Made by a program: the position numbers and the translations under genes
Notes under the pieces: model-generated
The model's input: the letters and a program-made list of their open reading frames with translations, nothing else
The model's database searches: none
Told to the model about the DNA's origin: nothing
From: Solanum dulcamara
Lineage: Eukaryota; Streptophyta; Magnoliopsida; Solanales; Solanaceae
Assembly (NCBI RefSeq): GCF_947179165.1
Contig: NC_077238.1
Location: forward strand, 47,250,793 to 47,314,792
DNA: 64,000 nucleotides
Direction: 5' to 3'
Part shown: positions 33,365 through 46,010 of the stretch, one piece after another
How positions within the stretch are numbered: the first letter of the stretch is position 1
Layout: every line of letters starts with the position of its first letter

Positions 33365-35622
33365 TGTCATGAACCAAGCCAAGTAACTAGACACGACAAG
33401 GCGAATGAAGCACCCGGAGGTACCTCATCCAAGCCTCTTAGCATTCATTGAGAATTTCATCGGAAATGATAAAACAAAAACAAGCCGAAACATAAGGGGT
33501 AATCGGGACAAAAGGATTTTGCATTCTATTAGAGTCAAATTCAACATATCATTCTTTACTATATCCAACAATAGCTTCTACATTAAGACTTGGCAGGGGC
33601 TAATACATGTTCCTAGATCACCTTCAAGATTAGGTAAAAATACCAATATGTAACTCAAATGTCTAAACATAACATAAGCTAGATAGGTTAGGAGTGTTGT
33701 TCCCGGAACATGGGAAATCACCAAAAGCAGTAGCCTTCAATGATCAACTTAGCCATGGGGTGGAGAGTGTGGAGCAACGCAGTTCCTACATGGTTACATC
33801 ATGTAGGCAAAAGTATGCGTTAGTACTTTGAATGTACTAAGTATCAGAGTATGCTATGATGAATAACATCAAGTCATATATATAAGCAATATGCAATAAT
33901 GAATGCATGCATGAGAAACATCATATGGAACCTCAAAACATTCATTTAGTGGAAAAGTGACTGTAGCCGATATTTAAGACCATGAGAGGTATTAAATGGA
34001 ATCCAAAAAAACCCCTACATTGGCACGGGTAGACTACTTGCTGGGTAGAACTCCGTCAACTTTAACATTTCTTTAATTTTAATAAAAAATAGTGGATTCA
34101 CTAGCCTAGAATAGCCTACAATGGCCCCTATGTTAGCGCATTATTAATGCATCAGGAGAATTTACTTAAGGACCACTTAGGTCGAGTCCCCATCTACATG
34201 CTATATTCGGTTCTTGGTCAATCCCACGGAATACCATTTAATCATCATAATAGCATAACCATTTATATAACTTTAACATAAAATAGTCATTTAGTGGAAT
34301 AACTTATTAAAATATTTCATTAGATTCAATGCGAGAATTGTCCTTCCACATTGAAACCTTACTTTGGCTAAGAAACCCTTTTCATAAATCAATCATTTCA
34401 TAAGACTCCCATTACTTTAACATTTGCTTCATATCATTCATTTGGAGTCAAGTAAGGAAATTGAGTGGATTCATTTCATAAAAACCTTCAAATGCATTTA
34501 AACCATACTTGCATGCATGAGAGTGATGAAAATGCATCAAAACACTCATCTTAAAACAACCCACCATATATTCCTTAAAACACCTTCCAATCCTTCATGT
34601 AGGAACTTTAGTAAATCTCTCATTTGATGAAAATAAGAGTCAATATACATCAATATATGTAAATAAACTTAAAGTATATCATAATCTATGCATTTAGAGT
34701 CATCATGTAAAAGCCCATGAGAATTCATCATTTAAAATTGAAATGCTAGTTTGAGAGAAAATATTTATGCTCCATTGCTGTAAGGACCCATGGATGAAAA
34801 ACCCACATACCTTAGGGACACAAAATCCCTATGGACACTTGAAGAAGAAAGGAGACTTGAAATGCCTTGCAATGGAAACCCTAGCCTTGCCTTGAAGTTC
34901 TTGGAGAATTTGAAAGGACGGGAAATTTAGTGTATTGAGTCTAATTATATAGAATGAGGGTTTTAGAGGTTTTAGGGTCTTTAGATATAAGAACTCGGCC
35001 TCCAAAACAATAGCATTTAGAATTAAAATACGGTAAAAGACTAAAATGCCCCTTTAAAAATCTAGCCGAAAAGGACTTGATGGGGACCGTTCACGATCCG
35101 TGGTTCTCACCACGGACCATGGTGGGTTCCCATGGTTAGGTAATTATAAATAGTTTTAGAAAAGTGCATATAGGTTAATCTTAGAGGTTTCACCATGTGA
35201 CCCTCTTCATGGTCCGTGAAGTGCACGATGAGCTGTGAAATCTTACCGTGGTGTAGGGCCTGCAGGTGAACTTGCATGGTGTCCACCACGAGGATACACC
35301 ATGGTCCATGGAGGGTACCAAGATCCATGTTGGTCATCCATGGGCCCTTCTTTTGGAAATTTCTGAGGATCTTGAGGAGGGGTCACCACGAAGGGCTTCA
35401 CAGCCCGTGGTGTTCACCACGGTCCGTGGTCCTCTTTCATGATTTATCCCCTGCAGTTTGAGTCTCTAAATCTCGACCACGGTGGCTCACCACAATTCAT
35501 AAGAAATACCATGGCCTGTGATGGCTTCCATGGTTAGCTCTAGGTGCCAGTTTCTACAATTTTTTAAAATTTCATCCTTTGTTCCTTGGTTTTTGGACCT
35601 TTCACATTCCTAGGGTCTTATA
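33365..35622 (-). repeat. 3' LTR of the inner element
   Basis: 2258 bp. In plus-strand view it opens TGTCATGAACC and ends GGGTCTTATA. The minus-strand start is therefore TATAAGACC, one change from the usual TGTAAGACC. The right-hand part (about 35085-35530) is packed with CACGGNCCGTG-type palindromes. The reading frames at 33405, 35107 and 35276 lie wholly within the LTR. Confidence 0.92.
35085..35530. repeat. Cluster of imperfect CACGGNCCGTG palindromes
   Basis: Repeated dyad motifs such as CACCACGGTCCGTGGT (35408-35423) and CACCACGGACCATGGTG (35108-35124). The partner LTR has the same cluster at 42410-42860. These can form hairpins in RNA or bind a dimer in DNA; which, if either, is unknown. 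Confidence 0.8.
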
Positions 35623-35640
35623 ATATCTCACCCTTGGGAA
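35623..35640 (-). other. Polypurine tract of the inner element
   Basis: On the minus strand CCCAAGGGTGAGATAT lies directly before the 3' LTR. The outer element has the near-identical CCCAAGGGGGTGATAT before its 3' LTR (43755-43770). Confidence 0.8.
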
Positions 35641-35899
35641 CATTCATCCTCGAATGAGAATCATTAGCATAGATGAGAACATGGCATAAGGACTAGCAAT
35701 CCAACATATATACAATAAAACTTGGAATGCATCAAACATAAGATCCTTAAACTTTAGCATATAACATAACTTTAAAATTTAACTTCATGAATATGCATGC
35801 ATATGAAGACTTAGAAAACTGAAAAATACAATCCTTGAATACTTGAGCATGAATGAATTAGTACCTTAAGCTTGAGTAGAATGAAAGAGATGAGGGTAA

Positions 35900-38800
35900 C
35901 ATTTCATCATATCCGGTTCCGCTTGCCATGTAGCACTTTCAACTTGTTGATTTCTCTAAAGGACTTTAACGGATGCAACTTCCTTGTTCCTAAATCTCTT
36001 GACTTGCCGGTCTAAAATTTCAACTGGAACCTCTTCATAGGTCAAAGTTTCTTCAATGTTCACTATCTCCAAGGATACTATGGAACTTGGATCTTTCATA
36101 CATTTCCTCAACGTAGAGATATGGAACAACAGAAGGACCATGGCCATTTCCGAAGGCAATTCAAACTCATAGGCAACCTTGCCAACCCTCTTTAAGATTA
36201 TATATGTCCCTACATATCTAGGGCTCAATTTCCCTTTTTTACCAAACCAAACCACACCCTTCATGGGTGAAACCTTTAAATACACTCAATCATCCACATT
36301 AAACTCAAGATCCCTTCTTCTAGTATCGGAATAGGACTTTTGACGACTTTGAGCCATCTTCAACCTTTCTATAATGACCTTCACCTTTTCTAAAGCATCA
36401 AGTACCAAATCAGGGCCCAAAAATATCATCTCACCTACTTCGAACCAACCAACCAGAGATCTACATGATCTCCCATACAAAGCCTCAAACGGCGCTATCT
36501 TAATACTTGAGTGGTAATTGTTATTATAGGCAAACTCGTTGAGTGGTAGATAATCATCCCAACTCCCCATAAACTCCAACACACAATCCCTTAATATATC
36601 CTCTAGTGTTTGAATTGTTCTTCCAGTTTGCCTATCGGTTTGAGGATGGAATATGGTGCTTAAATTTACCTTAGTTCTGAGGCCTCTTGGAAATGACCTC
36701 CAAAAGTGAGAAGTTAATTAGGTACCACGATCCAAAATGATTGAAAAAGGCACACCATGTAACCTCACCAACTCCCAAATATATAACTTGGCATAGTCTT
36801 CGGCTCTATAGGAAGTTTTGACCAATAAAAAGTGAGCCGACTTAGTCATTCTATCAACAATTACCCAAATCGAATTATGACGCTTTCGGGTATAAGGCAA
36901 ACCCACTACAAAATCCATGTTCACATATTCCCACTTCCAAGTAGGTATTTCAATGTCTTGGTCTAGGCCACCCGGCCTTTGATGTTCGACCATCACTTGT
37001 TGACAATTTGGACATTCAGACATAAACATTGCTATGTTCTTTTTCATGCCATCTCGCCAATAGAACCCTTTTAAGTCTCGATACATTTTTGTCAAAATGG
37101 GATGAATAGATTATGAAGAATTATGATCCTTCATCAATATCAAACACCTTAAGCCATTCGCATTCGGAACACATAACCAACCTTAGTAATACAGCACCCC
37201 ATCTCTTCCTTGTGAAAATACCTCTACGTTCTTTTCCTTCACTAACTTCTTTAACTTAATAAGTATCGGGTCAAGGTCTTGTTTTGACTTGACATACACC
37301 ACTACTGAGTCATCGGACTTATCCACCAAGGGATTCGTGAAGGGGTATTAGTATCCTTTTTAAACAACCATACCACCACCATCAGTACTGCACAACATCA
37401 CCCCTAATCTAGCCAACCGGTGAATGTCTTTTACCAACTCCCTTTTCCCTTCATCAACATAGGCCACACTCCCCATACAAACTCTACTAAGTACATCGGC
37501 AACTACATTGTCTTTACCGAGATGGTAATGTATACTCATATCATAGTCCTTGAGGAGTTCTAGCCACTTCTTTTGCCTTAGATTGAGGTCCTTTTGGATG
37601 AACACATATTGGAGACTTTTATGATCAGTATACACATCCACATGCATCCCATAAAGGTAATGCCGCCAAATCTTTAAAGCAAAAACAATGGAGGCAAACT
37701 CTAGATCATGGGTAGGATAGTTACATTTATGCACCTTTAATTGCCTAAAAGCATATGCTATAACCTTACCATTTTGCATCAAGACACAACCCAAACCAAT
37801 CTTCTAAGCATCACAATAAACCACAAACCCTTCTAATCCTTTTTGGTAGAGTTAAAATAGGACAATAGGTAAGTCATTCTTTCAAGGTTTGGAAAATCTT
37901 TTCACACTTTTTCTTCCATATGAACTTTTCTTTCTTTGGGGTCAATTTCGTCATAGAAGATAAGATAGAAGAAAACCCTTCAACGAAACTTCTATAGTAC
38001 CTTGCTAGACCCAAGAAGTTTCGAATGTCCGAAGGAGATAATGGTTTAGGCCAATTCTTAACTGCCTCCTTTTTCTTAGGATCAAACTTCATCCTATCAC
38101 CGGACACTATGTGACCTAGAAAGGCCACCTCCTTCAACTAAAATTCCAATTTGCTAAATTTTGCAAATAATTACCTATCCCTTAATGTTTGAAGTACAAT
38201 TCTCAAGTGATTCCTATGTTTTTCCTCACCTCGAGAGTAGATCAAAACATCATTGATGAAGACCACAACAAAAGTATCAAGGTAGGGTTTGAACATCCTA
38301 TTCATTAGGTCCATAAACATAGCAAACACATTCGTCACCCCAAAACTCATCACTACAAAATTAAAGTGACCATACCTTGTTTGGAAGGATATTTTGGGAA
38401 TGTCACACTCCCTCACCCTTAGTTGGTGATAACCGTACTGAAGGTCAATCTTGGAGAAATGATTTACCCCTTGCAATTAATCAAACAAGTCATCTATTCT
38501 TGGGATTGGGTACTTGTTCTTAATGGTCACCTTATTTAATTATCGGTAGTCTATATATATCCGAAGAGACCCATCCTTATTCTTTACAAATATCTTGAGA
38601 GCACCTCATGGAGAAATACTTGGCCTTACGACCCCCTTTTCTAATGTCCTTCAATTATTCCTTCAACTCTTTCAATTTTGCTGAGGCCATTTAGTAAGGA
38701 TGAATAGAAATAGGTTGGGTATCGAGGAGGAGATCGATACCAAAATCAACTTCCCTTTAGGGAGGGACACTGGGAATATTATCAGGAAAGACATTGGGAA

Positions 38801-39300
38801 ACTCATTGACTATGAAAACTAAATAAAAAGAAGGACTTTCGGAGTCGACATCTCTAAACCTCACAATGTGGTAAATACAACTTTTAGAAATTAATTTTCA
38901 GGCCTTAAGACAAGAAATGAACTTACCCTTCATTACTGAATCACGACCCTCCCATTCAAAAATAGACTCATTTGGAAATTAAAACTTGACTCAACCAGTC
39001 CTACAATCTATAGAAGCATAAGATGCATGTAATGAATCCATCCCAAGTATTACATCAAAATCTACCATGTCAAGCTCTATGAGATCACAAGGTACAATTC
39101 TAGGCAAAATAGACATGGGGCAACCCTTATAGACCTTCCTAGCCACAACTGACTCACCCACAAGGGTAGACAATAAATGAGGCTCTACTAATATTTTGAG
39201 CAATATATCAAACCTATTAGCCAAGAATGGAGTGATAAATGAAAAGTTTGCACTCTGGTCCAACAATGCATATACATAAAAGTAAAGATCTTTAACATAT
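35900..39300 (-). pseudogene. pol: pol pseudogene of the inner element (PR-RT-RNase H-IN-chromodomain)
   Basis: Read on the minus strand. Protease: LDQSANFSFITP near 39263, catalytic Asp present but the loop altered, then [33 protein letters not shown] near 38460-38410; polymerase motif [10 protein letters not shown], with the first of the two Asp replaced by Asn (codon 38252-38254), which should abolish polymerisation. RNase H: VVYCDA followed by a stop near 37805, then [13 protein letters not shown]. Integrase: CPNCQQV near 37010, MDFVVGLP near 36915 and ILDRGT near 36722 keep both Asp; the catalytic Glu is Gly (codon 36622-36624). A chromodomain-like tail (VPVEILDRQVKRFRNKE near 36035-35985, then a stop, then VESATWQAE near 35925) places it among plant chromoviruses of Tekay/Del type. 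Confidence 0.9.
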
Positions 39301-39379
39301 CGGTAACAACATTTGGTGCTTTCTCAACCTCTTATATCCCATGCAAGGCAAAGAAATGGTTTTTGCATTGTCTACCTCC

Positions 39380-40465
39380 TTGATCTTGTTATCCATGAGC
39401 AACATGGCATTGAGTCCTACCACCACCAGCATCTCTACAATCCCTAGCATGATGACCTAGTTTTCCGCATTTGAAGCACACATTTAAGCCCGCCAAGCAC
39501 TCCCCTTTGTGGTTCCTACCACACATCTTATATGGGGGGAAAGCTTGGGAACCAATATTATCTCTTGGGACCATTGGATTGGGACTATTGTCCTTGTTGA
39601 ATTTGGGAGGAGGATTATTAGTGGAACCTTGTCCCACAAACCGTTGCCCCTATTGGCCCTTGCCATTGTTACCATAACCAGACCTTTGAGGGTTGAACTC
39701 TCCACCATCCACTCTAGCTTTCTTGAACCATCTAGACCTCTCCCTCAACTTCTCTTCTTTGATTTGTTTGGCATAAGTCATTAATTGAGAGATATCCATC
39801 TCCTTGAAAACCATGGACATTTTGCACTCCTTGGACACCAAGCTTGAGATACTGAAAATAAAATTAGTCATCCTTGCCCGGTGGTCGAAGATAACCAAAG
39901 GAGCATACTTGGACAATTTCATGAATTTGAGAGAATACACCCTCACACTCATACTCCCTTGATGGAGGTTGATAAAGTCTTGGATTTTGTTATCCCTTAG
40001 ATATAATAGGAAGAAGCGGTATAAGAATTCACCATTAAATTCTTTCCATCCTATCGGCCCTATTTCTTCATCTCTCTCAACAACCTATTGCTTGTACCAA
40101 ACTCGTTGCAGTCTTTAGAGTTTGTAGGCCACTATCTCAGCCTTCTCATCTTGTTGCACACCCATGATGGACACAATTCGATATATCGCATCGATGAACT
40201 CCATGGGATCCTTATATAGTTTAGAACCATTGAACTCAGGTGGGTTCATCCTTTGGAAATCCTGAATCCTATAGGCTAGATTTTGCACTTGAGAAGAAGG
40301 TACACCTTGATTCCCTTGGTTGGCTACATCTTGATCCAACAACTTAATGATATTACAAAACTCGGCATGGGGTACCCATTTCTCATGATGTGTGACATCG
40401 GAAATTGAAGGAGCTCAGTCCACATTATCAACCCTTAATCTTTGAGGTGCTATTCCATGAGGCAT
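39380..40465 (-). pseudogene. gag: gag pseudogene of the inner element
   Basis: Minus-strand start MPHGIAPQRLRVDN at 40465, an early stop near 40415, then DFQRMNPPEFNGSK near 40260-40220, the capsid segment MSVRVYSLKFMKLS from 39952, KEMDISQLMTYAKQI near 39810, and a zinc knuckle C-F-K-C-G-K-L-G-H-H-A-R-D-C at about 39484-39443. This is the only gag knuckle in the window with all four CCHC ligands in place. Frames are broken around 40110-39960 and 39650. Minus-strand order gag then pol agrees with the LTR and PBS orientation. Confidence 0.87.
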
Positions 40466-40663
40466 TATCTAGAGAACACTAAAATGGGTCATTAGCTAGA
40501 TAAAAACTTAGGATACTCTAAGGCACGACATGAATTTGGAAGAAGTGAAAACTTTTCTAAATTTTCCATAATTTCCTATTCATAGTTTTTATGTGTTTCA
40601 CAACCATGAACAAGACCCTATTTGATGCGGTATGTTGGACTCCGATGACCATTTAAAAATATC

Positions 40664-40677
40664 AGGCTCTGATACTA
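40664..40677 (-). other. Primer-binding site of the inner element
   Basis: Minus strand TAGTATCAGAGCCT, four bases inside the 5' LTR; one change (A for G) from the initiator-methionine tRNA complement. Confidence 0.85.
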
Positions 40678-40681
40678 AGTT

Positions 40682-42951
40682 TGTCCTAATCCAAGCTTAG
40701 GGCCTAGAAATGACATGGCGAATAAAGCACCCAGAGGTACCTCACCCAAGCCTCTTAGCATTCATTGAGAATTTCATTGGAAATGATAAAAAAAAAACAA
40801 GTGGATATATAAGGGGTAATAGGGACTAAGGGATTTTGCATTCAATAAGAGTCAAATTCAACATATCATGCTTTACTAGATCCAACAATACCATCTATAT
40901 TAAGATTGGGCAGCGGTTAAGACATGTCCTTAGATCATCCTCAAGATTATCTCAAAATACCAATATGTAACTCAAATGTCTAAAGATAATATAAGCTAGA
41001 TAGGATAGGATAGTTGTTCTCGGAATATGAGTCTTCACTGCTCAACTTAGCCACTGGGAGAAGAGTGTGGAGAAATGCCGGTTCTAACCTGGTGATATCA
41101 TGTAGGCAAAATTATGCGTTATTACTTTAAATTTACTAAGTATGAGAGTATTCTATAATAAAGAACACCAAGTCTTATAGATAAGCAATATACAATAATG
41201 AATGCATGCATGAGAAACATCATATTGAACCTTAAAATATTTATTTTGTGGAAAAGTGATAGTAACCAACATTTAAGACCATGCGAGCTATAATATGAAA
41301 TCCAACATAACCCTCTATGTTGGCACGGGGAGACTACTTACCAGGTAGAACTCTGTCAAGTTTAACATTTCTTTAAATTTAACTTTAATGGCTAATCGTG
41401 GATCCACTAGCCTAGAATAGCTGACAAGGGCCCTCATGTTAGCACATAGTTAATGCATCATGATACTTTACTTAAGGATCCCTTAGGTCAAGTCTCCATC
41501 TACAAGCTACATTTGGTGCTAGGTCAATCCCGCGGAATACCAGTTAAACATCATAATAGCATAACCATTTATATAACTTTAACATAAAATCGTCATTCAG
41601 TGGAATATCTTATTAAAACCTTTCATTTGATTCAATGCGAGAATTTTCCTTTCACATTAAAACCTTACTTTGGCTAAGAATCCCTTTTCATAAATCAATC
41701 ATTTCATAAGACTTCCGTTATTAAAACATTTTCTTCATATCATTCATTTGGAGTCAAGCTTTTATTTCAACTTTGCTTTAGCATAAGTAAATTGGATGGG
41801 TTCATTTCATAAAAACCTTCAAATACATTCAAACCACACTTGCATGTACGAGAGTGATGGAAATGCATCAAAATATTCATCTTAAAATAACCCACCATAT
41901 ATGCCTTAAAACCCCTTTCAAGCTTTCATGTAGGCACTAAATAAAATCATTCATTTGATGAAATTAAGAGTTAAAATACATCAATATATGTATATATACT
42001 TAAAGTATCTCATAATCTATGCACTTAGAATCATTGTGTAAATGCCCATGTGAATTCGTCATTTCGAATTGAAATGCTAGTTTAAGAGAAAACATTTGGG
42101 CTCCATGGATGGAAGGACCCATGGATGAAAAATTCTCATAACTTGGGGATATAAAATCCCTTTGGAAACTTGAAGAAGAAAGGAGTTGAAGTTCCTTGAA
42201 ATGGAAACCCTAGCCTTGCCTTGAAGTTCTTGGGAGAATTTGAAAGGAAGGGAAATTTAGTTTATTTGAGTCTAAGTATGGATAATAAGAGTTTTAGAGG
42301 TTTTAAGGTTTTATATAGAAGAACTCAACCTCCAAAACGACACTATTTAGAATTAAAATGCAGGAAAAAACTAAAATTCCCCTTTAAAAAATAGGCCGGA
42401 AAGGACTTCAAGGAGACCCTTCACAGTCCGTTGTTCTCACCACGGCCCGTGGTGGGGTCCTGTGGTCAGGGACTTAGAAATATTTTTGGAAAAGGGCCTC
42501 TAGGGTAGTCTCTGAAGTTTCACCATGAGAACCTTTTCACAGTCCGTGAAGTGCACGACGAGTTGTGAAATATGGCCATGGTGTAGGTCATGCTGGTGGA
42601 CTTACAAGGTTTCCACCATGAGGACATACCATGGTCCATGGACGGTACCATGATCCATGGTGGTCATCCGTGGACCCCGCCTTTGGAAAATTTTTGTGGA
42701 TCTTGGGGAGGGGTCACCACGGAGGGCTTCATGGCCCGTGGTGTTCACCATGGTCCATAGTCCTCCTTTATGGTTTATCCCCTATGGTCTGAGAATGAAT
42801 ATCTACCACGGTGGCTGACTATGGTCTGTGATATATACCACAACCCGTGATGGCTTCTGTGGTCAGTTCTGGATGCCATTTTCTATAACTTTCTAAAATT
42901 TCATCCTTTGTTCCTTGGTTTTTTGACCTTTCACATTCCCAAGGTCTTACA
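40682..42951 (-). repeat. 5' LTR of the inner element
   Basis: 2270 bp, plus-strand view TGTCCTAATCC to GGTCTTACA (TGTAAGACC at its own start). Carries the same palindrome cluster as the other LTR at about 42410-42860. Confidence 0.92.
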
Positions 42952-43510
42952 ATGGTTTGAAGTTTGTGAGGTATTTTTGATAGGTCCTGAGTCTATTCAT
43001 GAGGCTATGGGTAAAGTTTGAATCATTAGAGAGTGGTTGAAGACTGCTCAAAGTCAACAAATATCCTATTTGAATATGACGAGAAGAGAGCTTGAATTTG
43101 AAATGAATGAATGGGTTTGTTTGAAAATCTCTTATATGAAGGGTATGATGTATTTTTGTAAGAAAGGAAATATTAGTCCCTGCTATGTAGGCCCATACCA
43201 GATTTTAAGGTGTTTGAGTTGGATTTTCCTTCGGAATCAACATCGGTGCATCTGGTGTTTCATGTATTTTTATTGAAAAAGTGTATTAGTTATCCCACTT
43301 TGATTATACCATTGCAGAGTGTTAGTATGAAAGAAAATCTATCTAATGAAGAAGTTCCAATTTAGATTCTTGCTCATCAAGTTCGGAAGTTGAGAAATAA
43401 AGAAGTTGCTTTTGTTAAAGTTCTTCGGAGGAATCAATTAGTTGAGGGTTCTACTTAGGAGGCTGAAGTTGATATGATGTCCCATTATCCTCATCATTTT
43501 CCCTCCGCTT
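42952..43510 (+). pseudogene. pol: pol pseudogene, outer element, part 2 (integrase C-terminus and chromodomain-like tail)
   Basis: Direct continuation of the frame cut at 33364. It begins WFEVCEVFLIGPES across the junction, then TAQSQQISYLNMTRRELEFE near 43043-43105 and the GPYQILR region near 43190. A frame break follows. The chromodomain-like tail is readable at about 43340-43480 (EEVPI, stop, ILAHQVRKLRNKEVAFVKVL, then RNQLVEGST, stop, EAEVDMM). The chromodomain in this clade is thought to steer insertion to heterochromatin; here it carries two stops. Confidence 0.87.
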
Positions 43511-43770
43511 CAGTTTAGCTTGAGGTATTAGTCCCCTCATGTTTACTCTTTCGGATTCATGCGTCTTAGTTATTCTCATATTTCCATATCCATGCATGTT
43601 CATGAAATCTATTTTTTAAAAGACATGTTTAAGCTTGGGGTTAATTACTCCTTCGTTTTATGTATTTTTATGTGTTTTGCATTTATTTTGGGTTGTTAGA
43701 TCAATTTTCCTACTCTATTCAAGCTAGATTAAGTACTATTCAAGGACGAATCTTCCCAAGGGGGTGATAT
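43511..43770 (+). other. 3' untranslated part and polypurine tract of the outer element
   Basis: No coding content. Ends CAAGGACGAATCTTCCCAAG (43741-43760) and a GGGGTGATAT tract (43761-43770) directly before the 3' LTR. Confidence 0.75.
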
Positions 43771-46010
43771 TATAATACCCTAGAAGTTGCAAAGTTGAAA
43801 TGAAGGAAAAATATTATAGAAGAACTGTTGGTGCCAAATCATACGGCTACCTACGGTTTGTACGAGAACCTACAAACTATAGGAGGGCATCGTAGAATAG
43901 ACCCTGAAGTTTGAGGAAAATGTTTAAGGAAAAGATTGACCTATGAGGGTTATCTATGGTCCATACCAGGTCCTACGATATGTATATAGGTTTCATAAGA
44001 GGGGTCTTGCATTTGGGAAAATTATCAAGTCTCTAAAGTTTTTCTATGGACCAAGAGGATAATTCGTAGATGGATCTACGGCCCATGGTAAAGGTCAGAG
44101 AATGAGATTCAGAAGAGTGATTTTTAGACTTTGACAGGATAAATAGTCCTACGGACCATAGAAATTTTGACAAGTCGTAGGATTGTTTGTAGGGTGAGAT
44201 TCAGAGATAGTATTTTCGGAGGTTGTAAAGGATGGATAGGGTCTTCTATGACCAAGAGGGCTGGGTCATAGGTTTATTCCAGTAACTCAGGATCTTGAAC
44301 ATGATTTCCATGAGCCCTATTGACAGGCCATAGAGTGACCTATGACCGATAGGTAGGATTTGTAGGTCACTTCGACAATTTTATCCAAGGATATTTTGGA
44401 TATTTCACATTCAATTAACACCAAAGCTATATCCTTTTGGACTACTTAGGACGACCTATAACAACCCAAACCCTCTAAATTTCCCCCAGTCACTCCCAAT
44501 CTCCTAAAATCTCTAAGGCATTCAAGGGTTTTCTCTCAAGTCTTCATTATCTTCATCAATATAGGGTTTCAAGAAGTCAAGTCTCCTCTCAAGATTTAAA
44601 TCTAGATATAAGTTATGTGGAAATTTCATCCCCGGGTGCTCTTCAATCCATGGAGTCCCAAAGTATTTTTAATTCCTCTTATGATCTCTTCTTAAACCCT
44701 ACGTATTTTGATGATCTTGCAATGGGTTCATTCAATTATTATTATGTTCAATCTATATGTGTTTATATTGCATGAATTGGTTAAATACATATTTTTGATG
44801 AGTTTTAGATGATCCCATTTATTATGTCTATTTTTGTAAATTCGGCCAATGTTTAAGAACCATTCATACATCATGAATTTATGACTATAATTTCAAGGAT
44901 ATTTTATGAAACGAATCCATTACAATTTCATTGAAGACAAATGTTGCTTTATTGTAAAGAATGTTATCGTGAAGGTTTTCCATGATTTTTTATGACTGAG
45001 TTTATCATGATCTTTTACGCTTAGATAAGTGTCTTTACGAATAAATTATGATATCATGATTTTCTCAAGGATATATTCTTATGATTTTCTAGTATTCATG
45101 ATGAATTTGGTCTTATAAGTGTATAACCATTTTTGATGACTATATTATGATTATGTCTATTCCATTAAGAGTACTACCTAAAATTGAGTTGGATTAGTGG
45201 CGATTACCCAGGTTCAAGAACTACATGCCCCGTAGGATTACTTTAATTGGCCTTAGATAGTGGATCCACAATAGCTCCTGGTTATGGTCCTTACCATGGC
45301 AAGTAGAATAATCTATTTTTGATGTGGGAGGTATGACATCAGACTCTATATGATAATTTATATGGTTTATTTTTCGGTTAACGCTATCTCTTACTATGTT
45401 ATATTCTTAATTATTATTTACTTATGAGTTTTTCATTGACCATATCTCATGTTCTTAATGATGTCTTAAAAGTTGTCTACTATGTTTTAGCTTTGTCATT
45501 GCATTATCACGTTTATGTCATGCATTGCACAATCTCCATACTCAGTACATTCTATTATAATGACTGCATACTTTTATTTCTTATATTGTTTTATAATATA
45601 GTTCATATCTCTCCCCATCTAGCTCATGATTAGTATTGACTCTTTTCAGCATTTCTTGTCGGTGATTCATCATGATTCGAGGGCACAACCACTTTATGAT
45701 GTCTTTCAGTTCAATACTTTTAGTCTAAAATATATTTTTGGTAAGCTAGGGCTTGTCCTATACCCCCCCCCTTTATGGTAGTTAAAGGCTATGTCAGACT
45801 ATTATGTTTATTTCCTCTTTGCAAGTTCTATTCTCAGATTGTTTATCTTGGTTTGCTATAAAAATATTGTTTAAGACTTATCTTGCGCATTTTGCTTTTT
45901 TTACTGTCATTTTATTCTAATTTATGCTATGTTATGCTAAGAGGCTTATTCAGGGTCTCTTGGGATCTTATTCTCTGTATCACCTATAGGGTCTAGCTTG
46001 GGTCGAGACA
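43771..46010 (+). repeat. 3' LTR of the outer element
   Basis: 2240 bp, TATAATACCCTAG (start base G changed to A) to GGGTCGAGACA. Colinear with 26940-29175 along its length, including the palindrome cluster at about 43850-44380. Confidence 0.88.

Larger units (their letters stand above)
33365..42951 (-). mobile_element. Inner chromovirus-like element nested in the outer integrase
   Basis: On the minus strand: 5' LTR 40682-42951, PBS, gag, PR, RT, RNase H, IN, chromodomain-like tail, PPT, 3' LTR 33365-35622. Perfect 5-bp duplication ATGGT on both sides. LTRs agree at roughly 87-90% by eye, closer than the outer pair, as nesting order requires. Order and motifs match the outer element, so it is a relative of the same clade inserted in the opposite direction. 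It is also inactive (RT and IN active-site changes, several stops). Confidence 0.95.
26940..46010 (+). mobile_element. Outer chromovirus-like Ty3/gypsy element (Tekay/Del-like), split by a nested element
   Basis: Two LTRs of about 2.24 kb (26940-29175 and 43771-46010) flank gag and pol in the order gag, PR, RT, RNase H, IN, chromodomain-like tail. Flanks TTAAG (26935-26939) and TTATG (46011-46015) look like a 5-bp target duplication with one change. A second element at 33365-42951 lies inside integrase. The element is dead: many stops and frameshifts, integrase active site lost. The LTRs differ considerably by eye (roughly 20%), so the insertion is old. Confidence 0.9.

Noticed and set aside
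39471..39784. Plus-strand frames over the inner gag
   Set aside because: Shadows of the minus-strand gag with the intact CCHC knuckle.
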